Numbered from the stretch's first letter, positions 44,941 through 57,105 are shown. The stretch: 64,000 nt of DNA from Closterium sp. NIES-65 (GCA_948144175.1 CANXME010001453.1:2046001-2110000), one strand, 5' to 3'. The notes: generated by a model from the sequence alone, not told the origin. A program made the numbers and translations.

Positions 44941-45552
44941 TAGTATTAGAGTGATATGCTCCTGGCCTGTGGGCCCCAACTCACTGCTTCCGCTGCTACT
45001 GCTACTCCCTGTCCGCCGCGCGCCCCGTGGTGCGCGGCGTCGAAATTAGGGTTTTCAGCCCGCCGTGCGCCCCGAGGCGCACGGCGATTTTCTGCCCGCC
45101 GTGCGCCCCGAGGCGCGCCGCGGTTTTCTGCCCGCCATGCGCCCCGGGGCGCGCGATGGGTTTCTGCCCCGTCACTCGGCGTGTCGCCCCCAGGAGGCGC
45201 TGCGACGGGCGACGAGGACCCGCGCGTCGCCCCCTGTCGCCCGTCGTGGCCTGCGCGCGGCCCGTAGAGGCTGCGCGGGGCCCGTACGGGCTGCGCCAGG
45301 CCCGAACGCGGCCCGTACGGGCTGCGCCAGGCCCGCGCGCGGCCCGTAAGTGTTGCGCCAGGCCCGCGCGCGGCTCGGGCCGCCTGCGCGCGGTTCGGGC
45401 GGCTGTGCCAGGCCTGTGGGCGGCCCGTTCTTCGCTGCCCCTGCACTGCCCGCTGTCCCCCGTGCCTCTGATGGCGCCCCACCCCTGCTACTGCTTGTGC
45501 TTCTGCATTAGGGTTTGGGGGTGGAGCGTGTGGGGGTATGGGGGTGCAGTTT

Positions 45553-45682
45553 TGTCGGATTATTATAACTGATGCATGTTTGTAGGCTATAGTGAGGTAG
45601 CACATATGGGTTACAGCTTTCTAGGGTTGTATTTGTACCCAACTCTGACTTAGTCATTCATTCCTGTTTTCCTTGCTTCACA
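45553..45682 (+). repeat. 5' LTR of element B
   Basis: 130 bp. Contains the superfamily core gtaggctatagtgaggtagc. It differs from the 3' LTR at this core and five to ten bases further on. Confidence 0.95.
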
Positions 45683-45774
45683 TGGTATAGAGCGGGTCCT
45701 GCCTTAGGACCGTTTTTTTTTAGGGCCCACCGAAGCGCGCCCCGAGGCGCGCCCTTTTTTTTTTAGCGACCCCT

Positions 45775-46530
45775 CGGGTCGCCTTTTCCCTCGCGGCCCC
45801 GCTGTCCCTCAGACGCGGCCCCGCCACCTCTCCTGATCGCGGCCCCGCCGCCTGCTAGACACGGCCCCGCCGCCTCCTTTGACGCGGCCCCGCCGCCTCC
45901 CCTGACGCGGCCCCGCCTCTACTGCCGCGGCCCCGCCGCCGCCTCTGACGGCCCCGCCGCTGCACCCTACGGCCCGCCGCTGCATCCTACGACCCGCCGC
46001 TGCTCCTGCCGGCCCGCCGCCTCACCTGACGGCCCCGCCGCTGCTCCTGCCGGCCCGCCGCTGCTCCTGCCGGCCCGCCGGTGCACCTGCCGGCCCGCCG
46101 CTGCACCCAGCGGCCCGCCGCCTCTGACGGCCCCGCCGCTGCACCCTTCGGCCCGCCGCTGCTCTTGCCGGCCCGCCGCTGCACCCTACGGCCCGCCCTT
46201 GCACCCTCCGGCCCGCCGCCTGCACCTGCCGGCCCGCCGCTGCACCTGCCGGCCCGCCGCTGCACCTGCCGGCCCGCCGCTGCACCTGCCGGCCCGCCAC
46301 TGCACCGGTCGACCCGCCGCTGCACCTGACGGCCCCGCCCCTGCATCTCCCGGCCGAGCCGCCCCAGCAGCCGAACCGCCCAGGAGCCGAGCCGCCCAAC
46401 GCCGAGCCGCCCGGGACCCGAGCCGCCCTGCCGCCGAGCCGCCCGGGAGCCGGGCCGCCCTGCACCCGAGCCACCAAGCCGCCGAGCCGCCCAAGAGCCG
46501 AGCCGCTGTGCACCCGAGCCGCCCGGTCGC
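45775..46530. repeat. GC-rich leader repeats of element B
   Basis: Units of ggccccgccgcct and of tgcacctgccggcccgccgc (about 18-21 bp), then ccgagccgcc units, between primer-binding site and gag. It is present in every coding copy of this superfamily but differs in unit and copy number. Confidence 0.88.
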
Positions 46531-46638
46531 TGAGCCGCCTTTCTGCATAGCTGCACGACCTGCCCTGCCTGGTGAGCACTGTCCCACTGACACTGCGAGC
46601 TCTTTCCCTACTGCTTGCACTGCGTCGCTGTCGTCGCC

Positions 46639-49600
46639 ATGGCTACCCCTAGTGTCCTAGCTTTTGACGCTGAGGGTCGCGCCATTGATTTTGAGGTCTG
46701 GTTAGACGACCTGCAGCTGTTCTTACAGTGCGACAGGGCTGACGACCTTTCTCTCTTTGACCTCACCTCTGGCGCCTCTCCTGCTCCTGCTGCTGATGCT
46801 GATCCCACTGTCCGCTCTAAGTGGGCCACCCGCGATGCTGCTGCACGTCTTGCTGTGCGTCGCCACCTCCCTACCTCTGAGCGTGCGCACTTTAGTCAGT
46901 ACAAGAGTGCTCAGACCTTGTACGACGCTGTAGTTGCGCGCTACTCCTCCCCTGCCACTGCTGCACTGAGCCGTCTCATGCTTCCCTACCTCTTTCCTGA
47001 CCTCTCTGCCTTTCCCACTGTCGCTGACCTCATTACGCACCTCCGCACTAGTGACACTCGCTACCGCGCCGCCCTTCCTGCTGAGTTCTGCGCTAAGAAC
47101 CCCCCCCCCATGTACATCGCTCTCTACTACGTAGTCGCGCGCCTCCCTGACTCCCTTCGCGTCGTCAGGGACCACTTTCTCGCAGTCTGTCCCACCACCC
47201 TCACCGTCGACCTCCTCGAGAAGGCCCTCCTCGCAGCGGAGAAGAGCATAGTCGCTGTAGGTGCTTCTCGTGGTGACCCTCGCACCCCCATCTTTGAGGG
47301 GTGCTCTCCTTCCCCCTTGCTGCCCTCTGTTGCCTCTGCTGCTGCTGCCGACCTGCTTGGTCTTGAGTCGGTCGGCGCGGCGTCTGCCCCTAGTGGGAGA
47401 CGTTGCTCCAGCAAGGGCAAGGGGGGCAAGGGCGCGGGTGGAGCTGGAGGGGGCGGTGGCGGTGGCGGCGGTGGCGGCGGAGGGAGTGGGGGTGGCGGCG
47501 GGACTAGTGGTGGAGGTGGTGGTGGCAGCAGTGGCGGAGACGGTGGTGGTGGTGCCAGCGGTGGTGGTGGAGGCAGCGGCGGTGGTGGAGGCGGCGGAGG
47601 TGGAGGCGGTGGAGGCGGCAGCGGAGGAGGCGGTGGTGGTGGAGGAGGTGGAGCTGGTCGAGGTGGTACCCAGCAGCGTAGCGGCGGTGGTGGTGGCCAG
47701 CGCTCGCAGCGGCAGCAGCAGCAGCGCTCGCGGGACATCCCTCCGCCTCAGCAGCTTCGTGAGTGGTACGCTGGGCGTCAGAGGGGTGGGGGTACTGGTC
47801 CCTGCACCTACGTTCTTCGTTCCGGCGTCCGCGCGGGTGAGCAGTGTGGGGGTGCCCACGCCACCTAGCGCTGCTTTGGCCGCCTGACGGACGCTTGGCG
47901 TCAGCAGTTCCCTGGGGCTAGTGAGATCCCTCGCTGGGATGAGCTTCTCAGGGCTGGTGTAGCGATCTTTGATCTTGATTTTGATGCTATCCTTGCTGCT
48001 ATGTATGTTGTGGATTATAGTGAGGAGAATGAGGGTTACCGTTGTTTCCAGCCCGACCCGGGCATTGGTACTGCTGCGCTAGGTGCTTGTGAGGCTGCTG
48101 CTCTAGGTGCCAGTGCGTCTGTGCTCTCAGGTACTGATGAGACTGCGCTCTCAGGTACTGCGTCGTCCTCGTCCTCCCTCACTTTCACACTTGACTCCGG
48201 AGCTTCTCGCTCCTTCTTTCGAGACCGCACTACCCTTACGCCGCTCGGCCGGCCGGTTGCGGTCTCCCTTGCTGTCCCCTCTGGGGGTCCTGTCCTGTCT
48301 CACTTCTCCACTGTCCTCCCGTGTCCGGCTGCCCCTTCGGGCACCCTGTCGGGTCTGTACCTTCCCTCGTTCTCTACGAACTTGGTGAGTGGAGCGGACC
48401 TGCAGGATGTGGGGGTTCACCAGTTCACTCCTGCGAGTCAGCGGGTGACCCACTGCACGGAGGCACGCACAGGCCGACACCTGGCCACGTTCTCGCGTCG
48501 GCCGGGGTCGAGTCTCTACACCCTGACCGTTGAGTCTCCTCCTGTCCCTGCGTCTGGTCAGGTGGCTGAGTCGGGTCAGGTGCTTGCTGCTGCGTCCCGG
48601 TCAGGTCCTGAGTCTGCCCCCTGTTCTTGTCGCCTCCTGTCTCACGAGACTCTCCTGTGGCACCACCGTCTTGGCCACCCCTCCTTGCCCCGTCTTCGGA
48701 GCATGGCTTCCCGTGTCCTTGTCTCTGGTCTTCCCCAGTCTCTCCCTCCTCTCCCCTCCGGGCCAGGACCTTCCTGTGTCCCCTGTGTCGAGGGTCGCCT
48801 CCGGGCTACTCCTCACTCCTCCCACTTCCCCCCGACAGAGGCTCCCCTGCAGACGCTTCACATGGATGTGTGGGGCCCAGCCCCCGTCCGTGGGCAGGGT
48901 TACGAGCGCTACTTCCTGTTGGTGGTTGACGACTACTCGCGTTACACCACAGTCCTCCCCTTGCGCAGCAAGGGTGCGGTCACTGAGGTGCTGATCGACT
49001 GGATCCGCGAGGATCGTCTCCAGCTCAGGAAGAGCTTCAGCTCGGACTTTCCTGTTCTGCGTCTGCACTCTGACAGAGGCGGAGAGTTCTCTTCTCGCCT
49101 TCTGCGGGACTACCGTCGTGCACGGGGGATCCGCCAGACCTTCACGCTTCCGGACTCACCACAGCAAAATGGGATTGCTGAGCGCCGCATTGGTATGGTC
49201 ATGGATGTAGCTCGTACGTCCATGATGCATGCGGCTGCCCCCCATTTCTGTGGCCGTTTGCGGTGAGGTACGCGGCGCATCAGCTCAACCTTCACCCCCG
49301 GGTCTCTCGGCCTGCGATGTCCCCAGCCTTGCTGTGGACGGGGAAGGTTGGCGATGCGTCTGTGTTCCGTGTCTGGGGATCTCGGGCGTTTGTCCGCGAC
49401 TTGTCTGCGGACAAGCTGTCCCCTCGTGCTGCTCCCTGTGTCTTCCTTGGCTTCCCCACTGACGCCCCAGGGTGGCAGTTTTACCACCCCTCCTCTCGTC
49501 GTGTTCTGTCCTCCCAGGACGTCACGTTCGACGAGTCAGTCCCCTTCTACCGTCTCTTCCCATACCGCACTCCTTCCCTCCCCCCTCCCCCGGACTTCCT

Positions 49601-52535
49601 TGTGCCGGTTCCCCCCCCGGTAGACCCCCTCCCCCCTCAGGTTCCTGCCCCCTCAGGTGTGTCCCAGGTAGACGCCGTTGACCCGGTCGAGGTTACTGGT
49701 GACTCTAGTGCTGCTGCGGGTGCTGAGCCTGGAGGTGCTGACTCTGGGGGTGCTGTGCGCGGGGGTGCTAAGCCTGGGGGTGCTACTGCTGGGGGTGCTG
49801 GGCCTGAGGGTGCTACTGCGGAGGGTGCGGAGCCTGGGGGTGCTGAGCCGGGGGGTGCTGTGCCTGGAGGTGCTGGGTCTGGGGGTGCTGGGTCGGGAGC
49901 TGCTGAGCCTGGGGGTGCTGAGCTGGGAGCTGCTGAGCCTGGGGGTGCTGCGTCTGGAGCTGCTGAGCCTGGGGTTTCTCCTGCTGCTGCGTCTCGCCGG
50001 GAGCCCCTCTCTCCACAGGAGCTGCGCGAGTGGTTCGCTCGCCGCTGGAGGCGTGCTGCTGAGTCTGGAGGTGCTGCTGGAGCTGGAGCTGGAGCTTCTT
50101 CGACCGTCGAGGGTGCGGGTGCTGCCGGTCCCGGAGTTGCTGGACCTACTGGTCCTCCTGGAGCTGGAGCTGCTGAGGGCGTTGGTGCTGAGCCTACTGC
50201 TGTTGGTCCTGCCGCTGGAGGTGTGGGTGGCGCTGGTGCTGTCGCTGAGGGTGGTGGTGCTGTCCCTGCTGAGTCTGGAGCTGCCGCGCGGCCTCGACCG
50301 TACTTTGTTCCGCTCCTACAGCAGGTTCTTGGTCTTTCTCCTCCAGTAGAGGGTCCACCGCCTGTCCAGTCGCAGTCCCTGCTGGAGCCTTCCTCTCCAC
50401 TGCCTACTCCGTCTCCTTACACTGGTCCTACTGGAGGTCTTGCTGAGCGTCGTGAGCCTGCGTCTCGTCCCGCGTCGCCTGTTCGTGCTGCTCGCGCTAG
50501 TGGTTGCAGTTCGCGTCAGCGTCCTCCTCCTGTCCCTGGCACGCACCGGATGTCTTTGCGTCCGTCCACTGCTCCTCTGCGTGCCCCTTTGCCTTCTCCT
50601 CCTGAGTCCTCTCTTCCTGCGCTTGCCGACCCTGAGTCGGACTCTCTTCGTGCTGCCAGTCCTACTGTGACGCGTCTGCTTGCTACTGTCGTCACTGACC
50701 CCTCTTTTGAGTCCACTGCTGCGTCTGCTCTTGTCGCTGAGCTCGTCGACTTTGCTGCTCGCTGTCGTCTCGACTACGCTGCTAGTCTTGTTGCTGAGTC
50801 TGCGTCTGTCTGTCCTCCGTCCGTCGGGGGTGAGTGTGCTCTTGGCACGGACGTCCTAGAGGACAGGCAGGAGGAGTTACAGTGTCTAGTGGCTGCTTCA
50901 CCTCATCTCGCGTCTGTACTGCTTGCCCCTGAGGGAGACCCGGATGCACTAGACATCCCGACTCCGCGTTCTTACGCGGAGGCCGTAGAGGGTCCCTACT
51001 CCTCTCAGTGGCAGGCAGCTATGGATGCAGAGATGGCTTCCTGGAAGTCCACAGGCACCTACGTTGACGCGGTTCCCCCTCCTGGGGCGAACATCGTCAG
51101 TGGCATGTGGATCTTCAGGGTGAAGCGGCCGCTGGGCTCTCCACCTGTCTTCAAGGCACGGTACGTTGCTCGTGGCTTCAGTCAGCGGCAGGGAGTTGAC
51201 TACTTTCAGACCTTCTCTCCCACCCCGAAGATGACTACTCTTCGGGTGCTGCTGCACATAGCCGCTCAGCGCGACTACGAGCTTCACTCTCTCGACTTCA
51301 GCACTGCGTTCTTGCAGGGTAGCCTGCACGAGGAGATCTGGCTTTGCCGTCCACCTGGCTTCACTGGGACTTTCCCTCCTGGCACCCAGTGGAGCCTCCG
51401 ACGGCCAGTCTACGGTCTCCGCCAGGCACCGCGTGAGTGGCACGACACACTGAGGACTACGCTTGCGGCTCTTGGGTTTGCTCCTTCTACTGCTGACCCG
51501 TCGCTGTTTCTTCGCACCGACACTTCCCTGCCGCCGTTCTACATCCTCGTGTACGTCGACGACTTGGTCTTTGCCACAGCAGACACTGCTGGACTCGCCT
51601 ACGTGAAGTCCGAGCTGCTGAAGAGACACACGTGCACAGACCTGGGTGAACTGCGCAGCTACCTTGGCTTGCAGATCACTCGGGATAGAGCACGCCGCAC
51701 CATTACCTTGACTCAGTCACACATGGTGCAGCAGGTCCTTCAGCGCTTCGGCTTCACGTACTCCTCGCCTCAGGCCACTCCTCTGCCTACTCGCCACTCA
51801 CTCTCAGCTCTGCCTTCGGATGAGTCCGTAGAGTCGAGTGGTCCGTATGCAGAGCTTGTTGGCTGCCTCATGTACCTGATGACCTGCACACGACCTGACC
51901 TTGCATACCCTCTGAGCATTCTTGCACGCTATGTTGCTCCTGGGAGACACAGACCGGAGCACATGGCTGCAGCGAAGAGGGTATTGCGCTACCTGTGCAG
52001 TACGTCGGGCATGGGGCTAGTGCTTGGAGGGCGGAGTCCAGTGGTCCTTACCGGCCACGCGGACGCTTCTTGGGCTGACGACCAGGCTACGCAGCGGTCG
52101 TCACAGGGTTACACCTTCAGCCTTGGTTCCGGCTCTGTCTCGTGGCGGTCTACTCGCTCGTCTTCGGTTCTCGGCTCCAGTTGTGAGGCTGAGATCTACG
52201 CCGGGGCCATGGCTGCACAGGAGCTTCGCTGGCTCACCTACCTGCTGACTGACCTTGGAGAGCCGCCTCGTTCTCCTCCAGTGCTGTACGTAGACAACAA
52301 GGCCATGCTGGCCTTGTGTCGAGAGCAGCGCTTGGAGCACAGAACGAAGCACATTGCTCTCCGCTACTTCCTTGCTCGTGAGCTGCAGCAGCGTGGTCAG
52401 TTGCGACTTGCGTACGTGGCCTCTGAGGCCAACACTGCTGATGTGTTCACCAAGGCACTCGCGCCTTGTGACCATCAGCGCTTTTGCACCCAGCTGGGTC
52501 TTGTGCCTGTCTTGCCTCACTTGCTCTCCTCTTGA
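46639..52535 (+). pseudogene. Element B gag-pol polyprotein, one stop and one frameshift
   Basis: Single-frame Ty1/copia polyprotein of about 1,965 codons. Gag starts MATPSVLAFDAEGR and has the DLQLFLQ, KWATRDAAARL and ARYSSPATAALSRL helices, a Gly tract of about 100 residues, QQLREWYAGRQRGG and a Cys/His motif (C-x13-C-x3-H-x4-C) cut by TAG at 47866-47868, probably a Gln codon change. Protease DSGASRSFF is near 48190. Integrase has HHRLGHPS/CVPC (48660-48790), HMDVWGP, LHSDRGGEF and QNGIAERR (to about 49190). A one-base loss in a T run near 49245 shifts the frame. The second block (49263-52535) is fully open: integrase C-terminus, repeat spacer with SPQELREWFARRWR, RT with YVDDLVF (about 51550) and RNase H (DASWADD, CEAEIYA, YVDNKAML). 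Only two lesions separate it from a complete frame, but as read it is inactive. Confidence 0.93.
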
Positions 52536-52725
52536 CTTCACTTGTACTGTGACATATATATATATACCTGCTCTTGCTTGTCTAGTTTTATATATATGTC
52601 TGTACTCCTGCATGTGAACTGGCCTCTGGCCCTGCTCTTGTGCTCGGACTGTGTGGTGACGTTGTGATCCACCCTGAGCTTGCTTTGCTTTGCTTTGCTT
52701 GACTGGTCTTGTGACCCCTTGTTCT

Positions 52726-52746
52726 CCCCCACTTTGCCTATGGGGG
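52726..52746 (+). promoter_or_regulatory. Conserved stem-loop containing the polypurine tract (element B)
   Basis: CCCCCA (52726-52731) pairs with TGGGGG (52741-52746) around a 9-base loop (ctttgccta). The 3' arm is the polypurine tract, two bases before the 3' LTR. The same structure is at the same place in A (11499-11519), D (37706-37726), G (57616-57636) and H, and in slightly changed form in C and E. Confidence 0.75.
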
Positions 52747-52748
52747 TG

Positions 52749-52878
52749 TGTCGGATTATTATAACTGATGCATGTTTGTAGGCTATAGTGGGGTAGCACA
52801 TATGGGGTACAGCTTTCTAGGGTTGTATTTGTACCCAACTCTGACTTAGTCATTCATTCCTGTTTTCCTTGCTTCACA
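52749..52878 (+). repeat. 3' LTR of element B
   Basis: 130 bp, followed by target duplication agttt. Confidence 0.95.
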
Positions 52879-53483
52879 AGTTTCTCAGCGGCGTCCTCTG
52901 CTCCTCCTCCTCCTCCGTCTCCCGCTACTGCAGCTGCCGCCCAGGGGGGTGGGTGTGTGGGAGCCGAAGGAGTGGTGCTAGGGGGGTGACGTGGGAGTGG
53001 AGCTAGGGGTGAAGCAAGGGGTGTGTGTCAGGGGGGGTGGGACTGTTTGGGGAAGTTGAACGGAGGTTGCCGTCGTGTCACCAGTAGCACCTGTAGTCCG
53101 GGGAGTTGCTCCGGTAGCCCAGTCGCAGCCACCTGTGCCAGTCGCCCGTGGGTCCGTTGCTCGTCTGCCGCTACTTTTAGCCGCGGGGCCAGTTACTCCG
53201 ATAGTCCGGAGCGTTGTTCCGGTAGCCGCTGTGCCAGTGTGCCTCCTGTTGCCCGTGTGTCTGCAGCTTCAGCCGTCGCCTCCTATCTCCTCTCCTCTTA
53301 CAGTCTAGCCTCCTCCTCCTCACTTGCCCTCTGCGATAGCCTCTAGCTTTGCTTACACTTGTGAACTTTAAACTGTTGCTTCTTGAACTTGTGCTTAGAA
53401 TGTGTGGTGACATTGTGATCCACCCTGAGCTTCTCCTGCTTTGCTTGCTCTGCTGATTACACCCCACTTTGGCTATGGGGGTG

Positions 53484-53658
53484 TGTCAGAATGTTATGCT
53501 CTAGCCTGTAGTGGGGTGCTCTGTAGCGAGTACAACCTTTCTAGGGTTTGCTATTTGTATCCTCATTCCTACTAGTGAACTCCTTTTTGCCTAAACTGTT
53601 TCTTGCCTAGCTAGGGCTTTCCTAGCTATGGCTCCTACTTCTGTCTACTATTTTCACA
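53484..53658 (+). repeat. 3' LTR of element C
   Basis: 175 bp, followed by target duplication gaata. It differs from the 5' LTR at about four positions. Confidence 0.93.
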
Positions 53659-53663
53659 GAATA

Positions 53664-54852
53664 TACAGAAATTTAAGGGAAAACGAAAATCACAGCTACA
53701 AAATCAGCGTAATCAGCGTATTTTAGCTGATATCTGAGGGCCTGGTGCAAATACATTCGTATAAATAAGGGTACAGGGGACAGTATCTCAGAAGTCATAT
53801 TTTTTTCTCTGATTTGGCAAAAAAACCCTGATATTTCAGATTTTTTTTTCAGTGTAATCTGTAAGAATCAGATTTTTTTTAAGGGTAACTCTGAAATTTC
53901 AGAGTTTTCCGGTAGTGTATTCTAATCATTCAGAGTACAAACTCGATCTTGACTAGTAATTCAGACTTCACGAGTCACCGAAGATTCACATTTTCAATGC
54001 AAAATCCCCTTAACACAGCAAGTCCGCGCCTTACAGCACAAATTTTGCCCAATCACAGCAAAATCGCCCTGACACCACATATTTGCGCTGTCAGAGCACA
54101 ACAACTTCGCCCAATCACAAAACAATTCCACCTGACATAACAGATTTGCCCTTTCACACCACAAGATTCATCCTGACACAAAAATTCGCCCTGTCAGAGC
54201 ATAGTCTTGCAAGTTTCGGTATCCGATGAATGAAACATTGAATACATTTCTGATGAAACATTGAATACATTGATCTCGAATGTTAAGACTTTTATTTAAA
54301 GGCACTCAGAAATTTCAGCCTTTTTTTTATGCCAACTCTGAGAGTTTGAGACAGAAACTGTGTACTAGTCTGACGAATTAGACAGGCCAAAAACGAATCT
54401 GAGGGCCTGACAAGGGAATACGAAACGACCTAGACTAGCCGTTTAGTCTAAGAGGTACTTTCCCCTATTGCAATGAACCGTGCGACTCCCGACGGTTACG
54501 AACACGTTCCCGCCATAATCCTTGCAACTGCAACTGCTCGATGCTTCTGCTCCGGCGGTCCAAATACTGTCCAACTGTGTGTGACTCTTCACGTCACTTC
54601 GTCTTCATACTCTCCATTGTGTTCATCGATTGCTACTACAGGAATGCGTAGTGTTCTTTCGCACTTCACTATTTGTTACACCCTCTAAAGTGTGCCTCAC
54701 TGTAACGTATCACGTACATTTATAATATGAAACATTTAGACGTCTTTTGCGTATGTATTCGCGCATTCGGTTCAGTCACTAAACACTTCAGAGAACTGCG
54801 AATGGTCACATGTCGAAATTTCCGCCCAAAAAAAAAAAAAAAAAGATCCAGT
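53664..54852. other. AT-rich spacer, no gene recognised
   Basis: Contains T-runs and repeated tcagatttttt words (53800-53930), then an interspersed series of catcacagcaaaa/ccctgacac words (54000-54200), and an A run at about 54829-54844. No coding signal was seen. A 71-codon frame at 54473-54688 is not recognised. Confidence 0.5.
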
Positions 54853-54921
54853 TGTCAAACATTATACCTGTTCTGCTTGTTTAGGCTACAGTGGGTTAGC
54901 CTATAGGGGGTACACAATTCT
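54853..54921 (+). repeat. Truncated LTR fragment of the G family
   Basis: Starts TGTCAAACATTATACC and matches the first half of element G's LTR (gtttaggctacagtgggttagc, tatagggggtaca) before stopping at aattct, about 12 bp before element F. It is a relic of an earlier insertion. Confidence 0.75.
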
Positions 54922-54933
54922 GTTGGAATCACT

Positions 54934-55066
54934 TGTCAGAACATATAGCTTACTTGTTTGTGTAGGCTATAGTGGGGTATCCCATAGGGGGTACAACACA
55001 ATTAGGGTTTCCTATTTGTACTCACTTCGTTCATACTCATTTTCATTCTCGTTCTTTGATTTCACA
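54934..55066 (+). repeat. 5' LTR of element F
   Basis: 133 bp with core gtaggctatagtggggtatc. Confidence 0.92.
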
Positions 55067-55189
55067 TGGAATCAGAGCAGGTTCCCTCCTAGGGACTGCT
55101 TCTAGGGCCCACCGAACCGCGCCCCGAGGCGCGTTTTTTTTTTAGCGACCCGTCGTGTCGCCCTTAGCGGCCCGCGGCGCCGCCCTTCC

Positions 55190-55665
55190 CCTAGCGGCTC
55201 CGCCGCCCTTCCCTAGCGGCCCCGCCGCCCTTCGATCGCGGCCCCACCGCCCTCTGCTACGCGGCCCCGCCGCCCCCCCTTCGATCGCGGCCCCGCCGCC
55301 CTCTGCTACGCGGCCCCGCCGCCCTCTGCTACGCGGCCCCGCCGCCCTCTGCTACGCGGCCCCGCCGCCCTCTGCTACGCGGCCCCGCCGCCCTCTGCTA
55401 CGCGGCCCCGCCGCCCTCTGCTACGCGGCCCCGCCGCCCTCCACTACGCGGCTCTGCCGCCCTCTGCTACGCGGCCCCGCCGCCCTTCAATCGCGGCCCC
55501 GCCGCCCTTTGCTACGCGGCCCCGCCGCCCTCTGCTACGCGGCCCCGCCGCCCTCTTCGGTCGCGGCCCCGCCGCCCTTCGATCGCGGCCCCGCCGCCCT
55601 CTGCTACGCGGCCCCGCCACCCTCTGCTACGCGGCACCGCCGCCCTCTGCTACGCGGCCCCGCCG
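55190..55665. repeat. 23-bp leader minisatellite of element F
   Basis: About 19 units of a 23-bp repeat (core ctacgcggccccgccgccct), the most regular of the leader arrays, followed by ccgagccgcc units to 55900. The Ala/Pro-rich 249-codon frame through it is an artefact of the unit. Confidence 0.92.
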
Positions 55666-55990
55666 AGCCGCCCAGCAGCAGCCGGGCCGCCCACCAGCAG
55701 CCGGGCCGCCTCCGCTGCCGCCGAGCCGCCGCCACCTGCGCCGCCGCCGAGCCGCCGCCGCCTGAGCCGCCGCCCGGGCCACCTGAGCCGCCGCCCGAGC
55801 CGCCGCTGAGCTGCAGCCGAGCCGCCGCCCGAGCCGCCCGAGCCGCCCGAGCCGCCCGAGCCGCCCGAGCCGCCCAAGTCGCCCGCGCCGCCCGAGCCGT
55901 CTGAGGAGCCGTGCTGCTGTTCCTGAGCTCTGTTCCTCTGCTGCTGACCTACCCGACTCTCCCAGCCCGGTGAGACCTTCAGCTGCTGTC

Positions 55991-57064
55991 ATGGCCACCC
56001 CCAATGTTCTTACTTTTGACGCTGAGGGGAGGGCCATTGACTTTGCCGTCTGGATTGAAGACCTGCAGCTGTACTTGCTGTGTGATGCGATAGATGAGGT
56101 CTCTCTCTTTGACTTTGTCTCTGGCGCTGTCCCTGCCCCTCCTGCTGATGCTGACTCTGCCGTTCGCTCCAAGTGGGCGACCCGCGATGCTGCTGCACGT
56201 CTTGCTGTGCGTCGCCACCTCCCTTCCTCTGAGCGTGCCCACTTTAGTCAGTGCAAGACCGCTCAGGCCTTGTACGACGCTGTAGTTGCACGCTACTCCT
56301 CCCCTTCCTCCGCTACCCTTAGCCGCCTCATGCTACCGTTTCTCTTCCCTGACCTCGCTTCCTTTCCCACTGTCGCTGACCTCGTTACCCACCTCCGTGC
56401 TAGTGACACCCGCTACCGCGCTGCCCTTCCTGCTGAGTTCCGCGCTGCGAACCCTCCTCCCATGTACATCACTCTCTACTTTCTCGTCACCCGTCTCCCT
56501 GAGTCCCTTCGTGTCGTTAGGGACCAGTTTCTCTCTGTCTGTCCCACCACTCTCACTGTCGACCTCCTTGAGGAGTCCCTGCTAGCGGCTGAGAAGAGTA
56601 TTGTCGCTGTAGGGGCCTCTCGGGGTGACCCTCGCACCCCCATCTTTGAGGGGTGTGGTCCTTCCCCCCTGCTGCCCTCTGTCGCCTCTGCCGCTGCGGC
56701 CGACCTCACTGGTTTTGAGTCGGTCGGCGCGGCGTCTGCCCCCAGCGGCAGACGCCGCTCTGGCAAGGGCAAGGGGAGCAAGGGAGCGGGTGGAGCTAGA
56801 GGGGGCGGTGGAGGAGGCGGTGGGGGTGGCGGGGGGAGTGGGGGTGGCGGTGGGGGTGGTGGCGGGAGTGGAGGTACTGGTGGCGGCGGTGGAGGCGGAG
56901 GTGGCGGCGGAGGTGGTAGCGGAGGAGGCGGTGGGAGCGGTAGGAGCGACGGTTCTGGTGGGGGAGGTGGAGGTGGAGACGGGGGTGGCGGTGGAGGCGG
57001 GGGTGGCGGTGGAGGCGGGGGTCGGAGTGGCTCGTCCCAGCGGAGCAGCTCTGGGGGTGGTCAG

Positions 57065-57105
<41 letters not shown>

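Larger units (their letters stand above)
45553..52878 (+). mobile_element. Copia element B, nearly intact, nested in C
   Basis: LTRs 45553-45682 and 52749-52878 (130 bp each, about two differences), TGTCGGATTATT...CTTCACA. Perfect target duplication agttt (45548-45552 and 52879-52883), which lies within element C. Primer-binding site tggtatagagc begins at 45683. GC-rich leader 45740-46560, gag-pol 46639-52535 in essentially one frame, polypurine stem-loop 52726-52746. Total 7,326 bp. Young by LTR identity and by the small number of coding lesions. Its insertion post-dates that of C. Confidence 0.97.
44766..53658 (+). mobile_element. Non-coding LTR element C, host of nested element B
   Basis: LTRs 44766-44940 and 53484-53658 (175 bp each, about four differences), TGTCAGAATGTT...TTTCACA. 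Target duplication gaata (44761-44765 and 53659-53663). Primer-binding-like tagtattagag at 44941 is degenerate. The internal part is only about 0.6 kb on each side of B (44941-45547 and 52884-53483): a GC-rich leader resembling the copia leaders, then about 600 bp that end with the superfamily 3' region and polypurine stem-loop. No protein domain is present. It is best read as a non-autonomous derivative using trans-acting proteins of the coding families. Confidence 0.92.

Noticed and set aside
46723..47859. 378-codon Thr/Ala/Ser-rich minus-strand frame opposite element B gag
   Set aside because: Antisense shadow of the glycine tract and conserved gag; homologous sense gag is clear.
55155..55904. 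249-codon Ala/Pro/Arg-rich frame before element F gag
   Set aside because: Encoded by the 23-bp leader minisatellite, upstream of the conserved gag start at 55991.
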